In this document: piece after piece, positions 41,040 through 49,442 of the stretch
Layout of the letters: every line of letters begins with the position of its first letter
How positions within the stretch are numbered: the first letter of the stretch is position 1
Assembly: GCA_042867185.1 (NCBI GenBank)
Contig: JBHZQV010000008.1
Coordinates: 62,001 to 126,000, forward strand
DNA from: Xylophilus sp042867185
GTDB taxonomy: Bacteria > Pseudomonadota > Gammaproteobacteria > Burkholderiales > Burkholderiaceae_C
Direction of reading: 5' to 3'
Length of the DNA stretch: 64,000 nucleotides
The notes under the pieces: model-generated
Told to the model about the DNA's origin: nothing
The model's input: the letters and a program-made list of their open reading frames with translations, nothing else
The model's database searches: none
Position numbers and translations under genes: made by a program

Positions 41040-42632
41040 TCACTGCAGCGCCAGCAACTGCCCCGGGGCGCCCGGCCCCTGCCGGAACACCGACACCGCC
41101 CGCACCAGCTGCTCGGCCTGCAGCCGCAGGCCCGAGGCGGCCGCCGCGCTCTGTTCGACCAGCGCGGCGTTCTGCTGGGTCATCTCGTCCATCAGCGTGA
41201 CCGAGCCGCCGACCTGCTGCATGCCCTGGCTCTGCTCGCTGGTGGCGTAGCTGATCTCGTTCATCAGCGCGCTGACGCGCTTCACCGCCCCGACGATCTC
41301 GACCATGGTGGAGCCGGCGTCGCCCACCAGGTGGGTGCCGCGCGCGACCTGCTCGGCGCTGGCCTCGATCAGCGACTTGATCTCCTTGGCGGCCGCCGCG
41401 CTGCGGCCGGCCAGGCTGCGCACCTCGGCCGCGACCACCGCGAAGCCGCGGCCCTGCTCGCCCGCCCGCGCCGATTCCACCGCGGCGTTGAGCGCCAGGA
41501 TGTTGGTCTGGAACGCGATGCCGTCGATGACGCCGATGATGTCGGCGATGCGGCTGGAGCTGACCTGGATGCCCTTCATCGTCTCCACCACCTGCTCGAC
41601 CACGCCGCCGCCGCGGGTGGCCACCTCCGACGCCTGCAGTGCGAGCTGGTTCGCGTTCTGCGCGTTGGCCGCGTTGTGCTGCACGGTGGAGCCCAGTTCC
41701 TCCATCGACGCCGCCGTCTGTTGCAGCGCCGATGCCTGCTGCTCGGTGCGCCGGCTCAGGTCGTGGTTGCCTTCGGCGATCTCGCTGCTGGCCGACGCCA
41801 CCGCGACCGCGTTCTCGCGCACGGAGCCGACGATGCCGCTCAGCTTCTCCTGCATGTTGCGCAGTGCCAGCAGCAGCTGGCCGGTCTCGTCCTTCGCGGA
41901 GATGTCGAACCGGTGCGACAGGTCGCCGTCGGCGATATGGTCGGCCACCTCGACCGCCTGCTTCAGGGCGCGGGTGAGCCGCACCGTGATGGTGTAGGCG
42001 GTGGCAAGGGCTACCGCGGCCGACAGCAGGCAAAACGCCAGCAGCATCGCACGCTGCCGCTCGAACTGCGCGGTGGCGTCTTCGATGGAGGCCTGGGCGC
42101 GCTGGTCGGTGAAGTCGGAATACGCCTGCGTGGCCTGCACCAGCTGCAGCAGCAGCGGGTTGCACTTTTCGATGATGGCGGCGATCGCCTCGTCACGCTT
42201 CTGCTCGCGCGCCAGCTGCACGATGTTCAGCGCCACCGGCGTGTACTGGCGCTCGATCTGCTGGATCCGGGCATAGAGATCGTTCGCCGTGGCGTTGGCC
42301 TCGGGCGATGCCGCGAGCATCGCGCCCAGCTGCTGCAGGTTGGTGTCCACATCCTTGTGGGCCTTCAGCACGCTGGCGTACTCGGCATCGGCGTCCTGGG
42401 GCCGCCCTGCGATCACCAGATTGCGGGCCGCGATGGCCCGCCGATCGACCGAGGTGCGCACATGCTCGGCCACCCGCGCCCGCGCGCTCAATCCGTTGAC
42501 ATACTGGCTGAACTGGGCGTTCGCGTTCGACAGGGCCAGCAGGCCCGACGCGGCCACCGCCAACAACAATGCGGTCAGCACGCCGAAATTGATCGCGAGC
42601 TTGGTCTTGACCGACAGGTCCCTAAACGCCAT
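41040..42632 (-). CDS. Methyl-accepting chemotaxis protein
   Basis: A 530-residue Tar/Tsr-like receptor: TM1 about residues 10-32, periplasmic four-helix-bundle ligand domain about 33-190, TM2 about 191-213, HAMP about 214-266, then the signalling domain with the hairpin tip IGVIDGIAFQTNILALNAAVESARAGEQGRGFAVVA. No CheR-tethering pentapeptide at the C-terminus (ends LLALQ). AGGAG precedes the ATG; a candidate sigma-28 promoter lies upstream. Confidence 0.94.
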   Translation of the reverse strand: MAFRDLSVKTKLAINFGVLTALLLAVAASGLLALSNANAQFSQYVNGLSARARVAEHVRTSVDRRAIAARNLVIAGRPQDADAEYASVLKAHKDVDTNLQQLGAMLAASPEANATANDLYARIQQIERQYTPVALNIVQLAREQKRDEAIAAIIEKCNPLLLQLVQATQAYSDFTDQRAQASIEDATAQFERQRAMLLAFCLLSAAVALATAYTITVRLTRALKQAVEVADHIADGDLSHRFDISAKDETGQLLLALRNMQEKLSGIVGSVRENAVAVASASSEIAEGNHDLSRRTEQQASALQQTAASMEELGSTVQHNAANAQNANQLALQASEVATRGGGVVEQVVETMKGIQVSSSRIADIIGVIDGIAFQTNILALNAAVESARAGEQGRGFAVVAAEVRSLAGRSAAAAKEIKSLIEASAEQVARGTHLVGDAGSTMVEIVGAVKRVSALMNEISYATSEQSQGMQQVGGSVTLMDEMTQQNAALVEQSAAAASGLRLQAEQLVRAVSVFRQGPGAPGQLLALQ

Positions 42633-42702
42633 AACGACTCCTAAATTTAGACGCCAGGCAGACACGGCCGGAGGCCGTGCGCGACAAGGTGGGTCTGGGC
42701 AC

Positions 42703-42729
42703 CTGTCGGCTTATTTATAGCCGGCTTAA
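42703..42729 (-). promoter_or_regulatory. Candidate sigma-28 (FliA) promoter of the MCP gene
   Basis: On the minus strand TTAA-N15-GCCGACAG resembles the class 3 flagellar promoter TAAA-N15-GCCGATAA, with exact spacing, and lies about 70 bases before the MCP start in an AT-rich stretch. Chemoreceptors are typical FliA targets. Confidence 0.45.
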
Positions 42730-42814
42730 ATTTAGCTGAAGTTGCGGTTTTATAGGGGGTAAAAAGAAGGGGTGAACCCTGCCAAACGCGCATTTCGGCA
42801 GGGTCGGGGCAGGA

Positions 42815-43093
42815 TCAGGTGGCTGCGGGCTGCGGCGCGGCCGTGGCGGGCAGGCTGTCGACCTGCATCGACAGATCGAACAGCTTGGCCTTGCCGGCGT
42901 AGTAGCGGTCCAGGCGCCACTCCTGCAGGATGTCCATGGCCAGGCCGAAACGGGGATAGTCGAGCTTGTAGAGGCTGCCGAGCTCGAAACTGCCGGCGGA
43001 TTCCAGCGCCAGGACCAGCTTGGCGAGCGTCTTGGCGCCGTCGCTGTCCGGGTCGGATTCGATGAATTGGCGGGCTTGTTTGATGGCGTTCAT
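42815..43093 (-). CDS. Conserved hypothetical protein (92 aa)
   Basis: A 92-residue soluble protein, mostly helical (MNAIKQARQFIESDPDSDGAKTLAKLVLALESAG), with a central DYPRFGLAMDILQEWRLDRYY and a low-complexity Ala/Pro/Thr tail. No signal peptide or membrane segment. It is monocistronic between the MCP and an acyl-CoA ligase. No named family recognised. The start at 43093 is chosen because the upstream in-frame extension looks non-coding. Confidence 0.7.
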   Translation of the reverse strand: MNAIKQARQFIESDPDSDGAKTLAKLVLALESAGSFELGSLYKLDYPRFGLAMDILQEWRLDRYYAGKAKLFDLSMQVDSLPATAAPQPAAT

Positions 43094-43204
43094 GAAGTGC
43101 GGGATGGGGAAAAGCCGCACTCTACCGCCCGCTATGCCCGATTTTTGTGACATCCGCATGACATGGCGCCCCGGCAAGGTCATAGCCGACGTACGGGCAT
43201 TCCC

Positions 43205-44902
43205 CTAGACCGCGTTCTCGGTTTCCTGCAACGCCCGCCACATCACCTTGCCGCTGCCGCTCTTGGGCAGCGCGGCCACGATCTCGACCACCCGGGGCGC
43301 CTTGTAGACCGCCATGTTCTCGCGGCACCAGGCGACGATGTCCTCGGCCGCGGTGCCGGCGTGGCTGTGGCGCAGCACCACCACCGCTTTCACGCTTTCG
43401 CCACGGTAGGCGTCGCGGGTGGCGATGACGCAGGCTTCCTGGATGGCCGGGTGCCGGAACATCAGTGCCTCCACCTCGGCCGGCCATACCTTGAAGCCCG
43501 AAGCGTTGATCATCCGTTTGAGCCGGTCGGTCATGAAGAAGTAGCCGTCTTCGTCGGTGCGGCCCAGGTCGCCGGTACGGAAGAAGCGCTTGCCGCCGTG
43601 GTCTATGAATGCCGCCCGTGTGGCATCGGGCCGCTTCCAGTAGCCGGAGAACACCTGCGGCCCGCAGATCACGATCTCGCCCTGCTCGCCCTGCGCCACC
43701 GGCGCGAGGGTGTCGGGGTCGATGACGAAGGATTCGGTGCTGACGAAGGGGATGCCCAGGCACTGCTGCTTGGGCGCGTCGGGCGGGTTGGTATGGGAAG
43801 GGGCCGCGGTTTCCGTCAGGCCGTAGCCCTCGGTGTAGCGCAGGCCGAATTCCTCCAGCAGCCGCTGGGCCACCGGCTGCGGCATCGCCGCCCCGCCGCC
43901 GCCGATGTAGACCAGGCTCGACAGGTCGTAGCTGTGCATCTGCGGACTGCCGAGCAGGTCGATCACCATCGTCGGGATATTGGTCCAGTGCGTCACCCGG
44001 TGGCGCGAGATCAGCCGGCCGGCCAGGTCGCGGTCCCAGCGCGGCATCACCACCAGCGTGCCGCCACCGTAGACGACGGTGTGCAGCATGCTCACCATGC
44101 CGGTGATGTGGAACATCGGGATCACCGCCAGGGTGACGTTCTCCGACGTGCCGTTGCTCCATGCCAGGCTGGCGACCGCGTTGTGCATGATGCCGGCGTG
44201 CCGGTGCATGCAGCCCTTGGGCAGGCCGGTGGTGCCGCTGGTGTAGGGCAGCAGCGCCAGATCGTCGGGGCCGACATCGAGCGGTGGCGGCGCATCGGTA
44301 CAGGCGAGCGCATCGGTCCAGCCATGGAGCGTGCCGCCGGCGAGGGCCGGTGCGGCGTGCCGCTGGCCCAGCCATTCGCGCCAGGCCGGCGGAGGCACAT
44401 TGTCGCCCTCTGCGCCTTCCGCGCCCATGTCGAACGCGTCGGAGAAATGGGTCACCACCAGATGCTGCAGGCCGGTGCCTGCGGGCAAGGCATTGCTGGC
44501 GGCGGCCAGATCGGCCGCCAGGTCGGCGGTGGTGATCGCGACCCGCGCATCCGGGTCGGTAATGTAGTGCTTCAGCTCTTCCGAGCGGTTCATCGGGTTG
44601 ACCGGCACGACCACCGCATTCGCGCGCAGGATCGCGAAATGCGCCACCACCAGCTGCGGGCAGTTCTGCATGTTGAGCGCGACGCGGTCCCCCTTGCGGA
44701 CGCCCAGTCGGAACAGATGCGCGGCCAGCCGCTCGGCCTGGGCCGCCAGCTGCGCATAGGTCGTGGTGCGGCCGAAGAACACCAGCGCGGCCTTGTCCGG
44801 ATAGCGGCGGGCCGAGGTGGCCAGGTTGTCCCAGAGCGATACCGCCGGCGGGGTGATGCGATGGGGCAGGCGCCGGGGCCAAAACTTGTAATGCGGTTGC
44901 AT
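43205..44902 (-). CDS. Long-chain fatty-acid-CoA ligase-like AMP-binding protein
   Basis: A 565-residue acyl-adenylate-forming enzyme that activates a carboxylic acid to its CoA thioester via an acyl-AMP. P-loop LLPYTSGTTGLPKG, A5 GYGLTETA, A7 FFRTGDLGRTDEDGYFFMTDRLKRMINASGFKVWP, and the catalytic Lys in PKSGSGKVMWR. AAGGAGA precedes the ATG at 44902. Probably monocistronic. The substrate may be medium- or long-chain fatty acid; the family does not allow closer assignment by eye. Confidence 0.88.
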   Translation of the reverse strand: MQPHYKFWPRRLPHRITPPAVSLWDNLATSARRYPDKAALVFFGRTTTYAQLAAQAERLAAHLFRLGVRKGDRVALNMQNCPQLVVAHFAILRANAVVVPVNPMNRSEELKHYITDPDARVAITTADLAADLAAASNALPAGTGLQHLVVTHFSDAFDMGAEGAEGDNVPPPAWREWLGQRHAAPALAGGTLHGWTDALACTDAPPPLDVGPDDLALLPYTSGTTGLPKGCMHRHAGIMHNAVASLAWSNGTSENVTLAVIPMFHITGMVSMLHTVVYGGGTLVVMPRWDRDLAGRLISRHRVTHWTNIPTMVIDLLGSPQMHSYDLSSLVYIGGGGAAMPQPVAQRLLEEFGLRYTEGYGLTETAAPSHTNPPDAPKQQCLGIPFVSTESFVIDPDTLAPVAQGEQGEIVICGPQVFSGYWKRPDATRAAFIDHGGKRFFRTGDLGRTDEDGYFFMTDRLKRMINASGFKVWPAEVEALMFRHPAIQEACVIATRDAYRGESVKAVVVLRHSHAGTAAEDIVAWCRENMAVYKAPRVVEIVAALPKSGSGKVMWRALQETENAV

Positions 44903-45096
44903 GCGGTCTCCTTGCGCCCCAAGGGTAGCGCCGCCACCGCGGCCCGCCCACCGGGCCAGCCCCCACGGCCGGCGTTTCAGGTCACCTGCGCGACGTCGCA
45001 CACGCGGAAGCGGTGTCCGGCTGTGGGACATCCCTGACGGCGTTTCAGGCCACGCTCCTGCCGGCCGAAGCCAGGTCTCCCCCGACCATGCGTCCA

Positions 45097-45152
45097 GACG
45101 TTTAAAACGTCACGGCCTTGCCGGGTCGCCATAAACACAGTCACACCGTGAC
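45097..45152. promoter_or_regulatory. Two palindromes upstream of the DUF3309 gene
   Basis: GACGTTTAAAACGTC (45097-45111) is a perfect 15-base palindrome and GTCAC-ACC-GTGAC (45140-45152) a perfect 13-base one. Both lie within 75 bases of the DUF3309 start in otherwise gene-free DNA, so regulated expression of this small gene is plausible. Confidence 0.45.
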
Positions 45153-45170
45153 ATACGAGGAGTAATCACC

Positions 45171-45329
45171 ATGTCCCTTTCCTTCATTCTGTTGATCGTC
45201 CTGATCCTGATCCTGGTGGGCGTCCTACCGACGTGGGGACACAGCCGGTCGTGGGGCTACGGCCCGAGCGGTGGCATCGGCCTGGTGCTGGTGATAGTGG
45301 TCGTGCTGCTGCTGATGGGCCGCATATAA
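45171..45329 (+). CDS. DUF3309 small membrane protein (52 aa)
   Basis: Two hydrophobic helices (about residues 3-18 and 35-49) flank the conserved turn LPTWGHSRSWGYGPSGG, the signature of DUF3309. GAGGAGTAATCACC precedes the ATG, and a perfect terminator follows 24 bases after the stop. The family is widespread in proteobacteria and has no assigned function; some homologues are stress-linked by annotation only. Confidence 0.88.
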   Translation: MSLSFILLIVLILILVGVLPTWGHSRSWGYGPSGGIGLVLVIVVVLLLMGRI

Positions 45330-45353
45330 CGGCTGGCGGGTCGCATCCGCCAT

Positions 45354-45386
45354 GAAGAAGGGGTCCTGCGGGACCCCTTCTTCGTT
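45354..45386 (+). terminator. Terminator after the DUF3309 gene
   Basis: GAAGAAGGGGTCC-TGCG-GGACCCCTTCTTC followed by GTTT. The A-rich 5' arm allows it to work also for the minus-strand gene ending at 45402. Confidence 0.85.
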
Positions 45387-45401
45387 TCTGCTCCTCTCCC
45401 G

Positions 45402-47642
45402 TCAGGGCACCGGCGTCGGCGTTGGCGGCGGTGCCGTGATGGCCCCCGCCGGCACCGGCACCATCACCACCGGCTGCTGCGCCGCCGGTGCCCGGTAGCG
45501 CAGCCCGGCCGGCACAAGCGCGTCGGCCCAACCGAAGCGCCAGACGGCGGCCAGCACGACCAGCGTCGCGATGGCCATGCCGATCAGCCACGCCTTGCCG
45601 TGCCGTTCCTTGAACGGGTCCTGCAGCAGCCGCGAGGCACTGGGGGGCACATGGCCGGTCTGGGACAGCGATGCGCCCAGCCGCACGTTGACTTTCATCC
45701 GGCCATTGATCGCCCAGCCGCTCGCATCGAGGATCGGCCCCAGGCTGCGCTGGCGCAGCTTGAGCCAGGCGATCAGCATGCTGGGGCCGGAGATGGCCAG
45801 CACGATGCCGCAGACCGCGATCGGGATCCACGGCCCCAGATCGACGAACTTGCCGAACACGCCGACCAGCACCGCGCTGATGCTGCCCAGCGCCACCCCG
45901 ATCGCGGCGACCGTGCCCACATCGACCCGGCCCGGCAGCTTCTCCGCCGCGGTGGCGACCACCGGCGCCGCACCGCCGGGCTTCGATGCCGACACCACCC
46001 CGCTCGCCAGCGAATTGAGCGAGGCCTGCGCCGCCGTCTCGCTGGCGGCCGCGCGCTTGGCGACCTGCTCTTCCAGCACCCGCAGGAATTTCTTGTAGGG
46101 CGACAGAAAGGCCTGGCCGACGCTGGTCGGGTTCTCGATCAGCTTGGTGATCGTCGCGTCCCAGTCCTGGCCCTCGCGGTCGTAGAACACGCCGTTGCGG
46201 CCGACGAAGAGAAAGTCCACGTCGCCGGCGGTGAACGCCGCCGCGATCTGCATCGTCTTGCCCTGCCGGGTGCAGGTGCAGTAGGCCAGGTAGGTCTTGG
46301 CCAGGCCGGCCAGCACCGCATGCTTGGTGGCGTCGGCCACCTGTACCACCAGGTCGCAGCTGCGGCCGTCGAGGTAGAGCGTGCCGGCCTGGAACACCGC
46401 CCCCTTGCGGGCATAGAACTCCTGGAACGACACGAAGTTGTGCAGCAGCCGCAGCAGGTCGCGCTTGAAGCGCAGGAGCTTTTCCAGCTCGCCGATGCGG
46501 GTGTTGTGGGGCTCCATCGCCTGGTCCTGCGCGATCAGCGCCAGCACCGCCGCCTCGGCGCCCTCCGCGAGGCGGCGGCGCAGCGGCTCCACCTCCAGCG
46601 CGTCGAGGCTGGTCGAAGGGCGGGACCGCAGCCAGGCGCAGCTGGCGGCCAGCCGTGTCTTCAGCGACTCCCACTGCGGCTCTTCCAGCAGATCCAGGCC
46701 GTCCTGCAACAAGGGCACGACGGCATGCCGGCGCAGCGCGCCGAGCGCCTCGGCCCACGCCGGGTTGGCGCCCGCCACCAGCGGCAGCGGCCGGCCGGGC
46801 CAGGCCGGCGCCAGCGGCAGGTCGGCGATCGCGACCGAATGGGCCTGCAGCGTCTGCGCGCCCAGCACGCGGTAGGTTTCCGGGCCGGGGTTCAGCTCGG
46901 GCGTGGCGCGCGGGTCGTAGGCCGCCACGCGGCAGCGGGCGAAGAAATCGTCGACCTTCACCCGCACCTTCTCCAGCGCCTCGGCGGCCTGCAGGGTGTC
47001 GGCGCCCAGGGGCAGTGCCGCGTCGTCGTGCAGGGCCTGCGCATGCCACGCGTCGAGCCGCCGGGCGTCGGCGAAGAAGGCCTGGGCCCGGGCCAGATCG
47101 ATGCCGGGCTGGCCGTTGCGGTCGGCCACGCCGCCCTGGGTGGCGATGACCTGCTCGATCACCGCGTGCACCTCGGCGTCTTCCGCGGTGGCGGGCGTCA
47201 CGATGCCGTCGCCGTTGAAGCGCATCGCGGCCAGCAGCCGGCTGCGGTCGACCACGTCGGCCAGCGCGATGGTGTCGGCGTCGTCACGGCCCCGCAGTTG
47301 CAGGATGCGGCGTGCCTCGCCCGCCAGCGCAGCGCCGGAGGCATCGGCCTCGTCGAAGGCCGACAGCGCCAGCGTGTCGCCCCCGCGCACCAGTTCGTCG
47401 GCGTCCTTCAACTGCGCACAGGCCCAGCGGCAGGCCGCCAGCAGTTCGGGCGGGCGGATGCGGCCGTCGTGGTCGGTGTCGATCAGGTCGAGGGTGCGGG
47501 TGTCGAACTCCAGCGTGCGGGTCGGGCAGGCCAGCGCCACCCACAGCTTCTGGTCGAGTTGTTCGAGCTGGGCGATGTCGGCGCCGGTGCGGATCAGCAC
47601 CTGGTCGACACCGCCCGCGCGGAAGAATTGCCATGGATGCAT
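45402..47642 (-). CDS. Large EF-hand-containing membrane protein of unknown function
   Basis: A 746-residue protein with no named family known to me. Near residue 55 an EF-hand loop (DTDHDGRIRPPE) has Ca-ligand spacing; a second, weaker one may be FNGDGIVTPA. A long helical middle follows, then a conserved-looking block (FVSFQEFYARKGAVFQAGTLYLDGRSCDLVVQV) with a small CTCTRQGKTMQI loop. Two transmembrane helices (VGTVAAIGVALGSISAVLVGVFG; LGPWIPIAVCGIVLAISGPSMLIAWL) and a third near residue 690 precede a Pro-rich tail. Probably an inner-membrane protein with a large cytoplasmic Ca-responsive N-terminus. Divergent from the class II aldolase gene. Confidence 0.78.
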   Translation of the reverse strand: MHPWQFFRAGGVDQVLIRTGADIAQLEQLDQKLWVALACPTRTLEFDTRTLDLIDTDHDGRIRPPELLAACRWACAQLKDADELVRGGDTLALSAFDEADASGAALAGEARRILQLRGRDDADTIALADVVDRSRLLAAMRFNGDGIVTPATAEDAEVHAVIEQVIATQGGVADRNGQPGIDLARAQAFFADARRLDAWHAQALHDDAALPLGADTLQAAEALEKVRVKVDDFFARCRVAAYDPRATPELNPGPETYRVLGAQTLQAHSVAIADLPLAPAWPGRPLPLVAGANPAWAEALGALRRHAVVPLLQDGLDLLEEPQWESLKTRLAASCAWLRSRPSTSLDALEVEPLRRRLAEGAEAAVLALIAQDQAMEPHNTRIGELEKLLRFKRDLLRLLHNFVSFQEFYARKGAVFQAGTLYLDGRSCDLVVQVADATKHAVLAGLAKTYLAYCTCTRQGKTMQIAAAFTAGDVDFLFVGRNGVFYDREGQDWDATITKLIENPTSVGQAFLSPYKKFLRVLEEQVAKRAAASETAAQASLNSLASGVVSASKPGGAAPVVATAAEKLPGRVDVGTVAAIGVALGSISAVLVGVFGKFVDLGPWIPIAVCGIVLAISGPSMLIAWLKLRQRSLGPILDASGWAINGRMKVNVRLGASLSQTGHVPPSASRLLQDPFKERHGKAWLIGMAIATLVVLAAVWRFGWADALVPAGLRYRAPAAQQPVVMVPVPAGAITAPPPTPTPVP

Positions 47643-47888
47643 CGGCAGACAAAAACCTGGGCTGGTGCGCATGGGACGCGGCAGACCGGCGCGGCGCGCC
47701 GGGGCGAAGCGACGGATTCTCCCGCGTGCGGGCGCCGCGCCGGTAAGCCCTTGTTCACGCCCGGCCGCGGCCCGGCCCGGTTCGCCAAGGCGACACGTCG
47801 CCCAGCCCGACCCCCTACCCGGCCGCGGGCCCGCGGCGCAGAATGCCCCGGCGGCACTGCGGCGGCCGCCACGACCAGGAGACAAACG

Positions 47889-48656
47889 ATGCACATCCCC
47901 TCGATGCAGGAACTCGTCAGCGCCGATGAGTGGCAGCTGCGCTGCGACTTGGCGGCCTGCTACCGGCTGGTGGCGCTCTACGGCTGGAGCGATCTGGTCT
48001 TCACCCACATCACCGCCAGGCTGCCGCCGTCGGTGGCGGGCGATGCGCACCAGTTCCTGATCAACCCGTACGGCCTGATGTTCGACGAGATCACCGCCTC
48101 GAGCCTGGTGAAGGTCGACATGCAGTGCAACAAGCTGCAGGCGTCGCCCTTTCCGGTGAACCCGGCCGGCTTCGTGATCCACAGCGCGGTGCATGCGGCC
48201 CGCGACGACGCGCAGTGCGTGCTGCACACCCACACCCGGGCCGGCGTGGCGGTGAGCGCGCAGCAGGCCGGCGTGCTGCCGATCAGCCAGCAGTCGACTT
48301 TCGTGCTGGCCTCGCTGGCCTACCACGGCTACGAAGGCGTGGCGTTTCGCGACGAGGAAAAACCGCGGCTGCAGGACGACCTGGGCAGCGCCAACTTTCT
48401 GGTGCTGCGCAACCACGGCCTGCTGGTGGTGGGCCGCAGCGTCGCCGACGCGTTCCTCTCGATGTACACCTTCGAGAACGCCTGCCGCATCCAGATCGAC
48501 GCGCAGGCCGGCGGTGCCCTGACCGAGGTCGATCCGCGCATCGTCGCCTGCACCGCCGCCGCGATGCAGGTGCAGACCGGCGGGCTGGGCGGCGCCTTCG
48601 TCTGGCCCTCCCTGCTGCGGCGGCTGGAGCGGACCGATCCCGGCTACCGGGACTAA
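47889..48656 (+). CDS. Class II aldolase/adducin family protein
   Basis: A 255-residue class II aldolase-fold protein. Metal ligands are CVLHTHTRAGVAVSA (His-x-His) and the distal His in VLRNHGLLVVG; the N-terminal SDLVFTHITARL and FLINPYGLMFDEI are typical of the adducin-like branch common in Burkholderiales, whose substrates are mostly unknown. AGGAGACAAACG precedes the ATG. Followed by dispersed-repeat copy 4. Confidence 0.88.
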   Translation: MHIPSMQELVSADEWQLRCDLAACYRLVALYGWSDLVFTHITARLPPSVAGDAHQFLINPYGLMFDEITASSLVKVDMQCNKLQASPFPVNPAGFVIHSAVHAARDDAQCVLHTHTRAGVAVSAQQAGVLPISQQSTFVLASLAYHGYEGVAFRDEEKPRLQDDLGSANFLVLRNHGLLVVGRSVADAFLSMYTFENACRIQIDAQAGGALTEVDPRIVACTAAAMQVQTGGLGGAFVWPSLLRRLERTDPGYRD

Positions 48657-48670
48657 CCGCAGGCGGCTAA

Positions 48671-48741
48671 CGGCCCATTTTTCAGTGAAAAGGGCCCGGA
48701 GCCGGCGTGCGGAGCCGACCATCAGCTATACATTCGATAGC
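48671..48741 (-). repeat. GCTAT-N7-ATAGC dispersed element, copy 4
   Basis: GCTAT-ACATTCG-ATAGC (48725-48741) with the tail on the left: GCCGGC hairpin, then a strong GGCCC-TTTTCA/TGAAAA-GGGCC stem 14 bases after the plus-strand aldolase stop. Orientation relative to the upstream gene (tail at the stop codon, palindrome distal) matches the other intergenic copies. Confidence 0.72.
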
Positions 48742-48814
48742 AGAGGCCGGAATGGCCAGCCGGGGTCACTACACTCGGGTCCCGCGCTCTCGCACCACGC
48801 CCCTTATCTCCCCG

Positions 48815-49432
48815 ATGGACTTTCTCTTGCTGGCGACCCTGGTCGCCATCGGCGCGTACGGCCTCAAGGCGCGCGACCAGGGCCGCCGCATCGTCCTGCT
48901 GGGCACCCACCTGCGGCAGTACCAGATCGAAAAGCTGATGGAAAACCTGACCGAGGGCTACCTGCGCGCCCTGGGCGAGGACGATCTAGAGCGCCGCCAG
49001 CAGATCTGGAACCTGCTGCACGCCACCGAAGGCTCGCTGGCGAACCAGTTCCAGACCTTCGCGACCGAATTCGCGCGATTGGACGAAGCGCAGACCCGCG
49101 CCAGCACCCTGCCGTTCGCCCTGCCCTACGCGGCCCGGCTGCTGCCCGCCGCGAGCTTCGACGTGCGCAAGGCTTTCTCGATCCATGCGCGCGGCATCGC
49201 CGACGCGGCGCGCAATACCGAGCAACGCTCCACCCGCGACCGGGCCTTCACCATGTCGGCCGAGCTGTTCCTGATGCAGCACACCTGCCACTGGTTCTGC
49301 CGCTCGAAGGCCGTCGCATCGGCCCGGATGATGGCGCGCCACCAGACCACGCACCAGCAGCTGGTGGACGCGGTGGCACCGGACACCCGGCGGGCCTACC
49401 TGGCGCTGGTCGAAGGCGCCAGGCCGCGCTGA
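48815..49432 (+). CDS. Hypothetical helical protein with N-terminal membrane anchor
   Basis: A 205-residue protein: a short N-terminal hydrophobic segment (MDFLLLATLVAIGAYGL) and a long all-alpha remainder (YQIEKLMENLTEGYLRALGEDDLERRQQIWNLL), with a Cys/His-containing segment LFLMQHTCHWFCRSKAVASARMM. No family recognised. The start lacks a convincing ribosome binding site; the ATG at 48815 is chosen as the first Met of the protein-like part, since the preceding frame runs back into the repeat. Confidence 0.65.
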   Translation: MDFLLLATLVAIGAYGLKARDQGRRIVLLGTHLRQYQIEKLMENLTEGYLRALGEDDLERRQQIWNLLHATEGSLANQFQTFATEFARLDEAQTRASTLPFALPYAARLLPAASFDVRKAFSIHARGIADAARNTEQRSTRDRAFTMSAELFLMQHTCHWFCRSKAVASARMMARHQTTHQQLVDAVAPDTRRAYLALVEGARPR

Positions 49433-49442
49433 CCGGCGGCCC

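Noticed and set aside
45600..48656. Long plus-strand frame antisense to the EF-hand gene running into the class II aldolase
   Set aside because: Only the last 255 residues (from 47889) are protein-like and preceded by a ribosome binding site.
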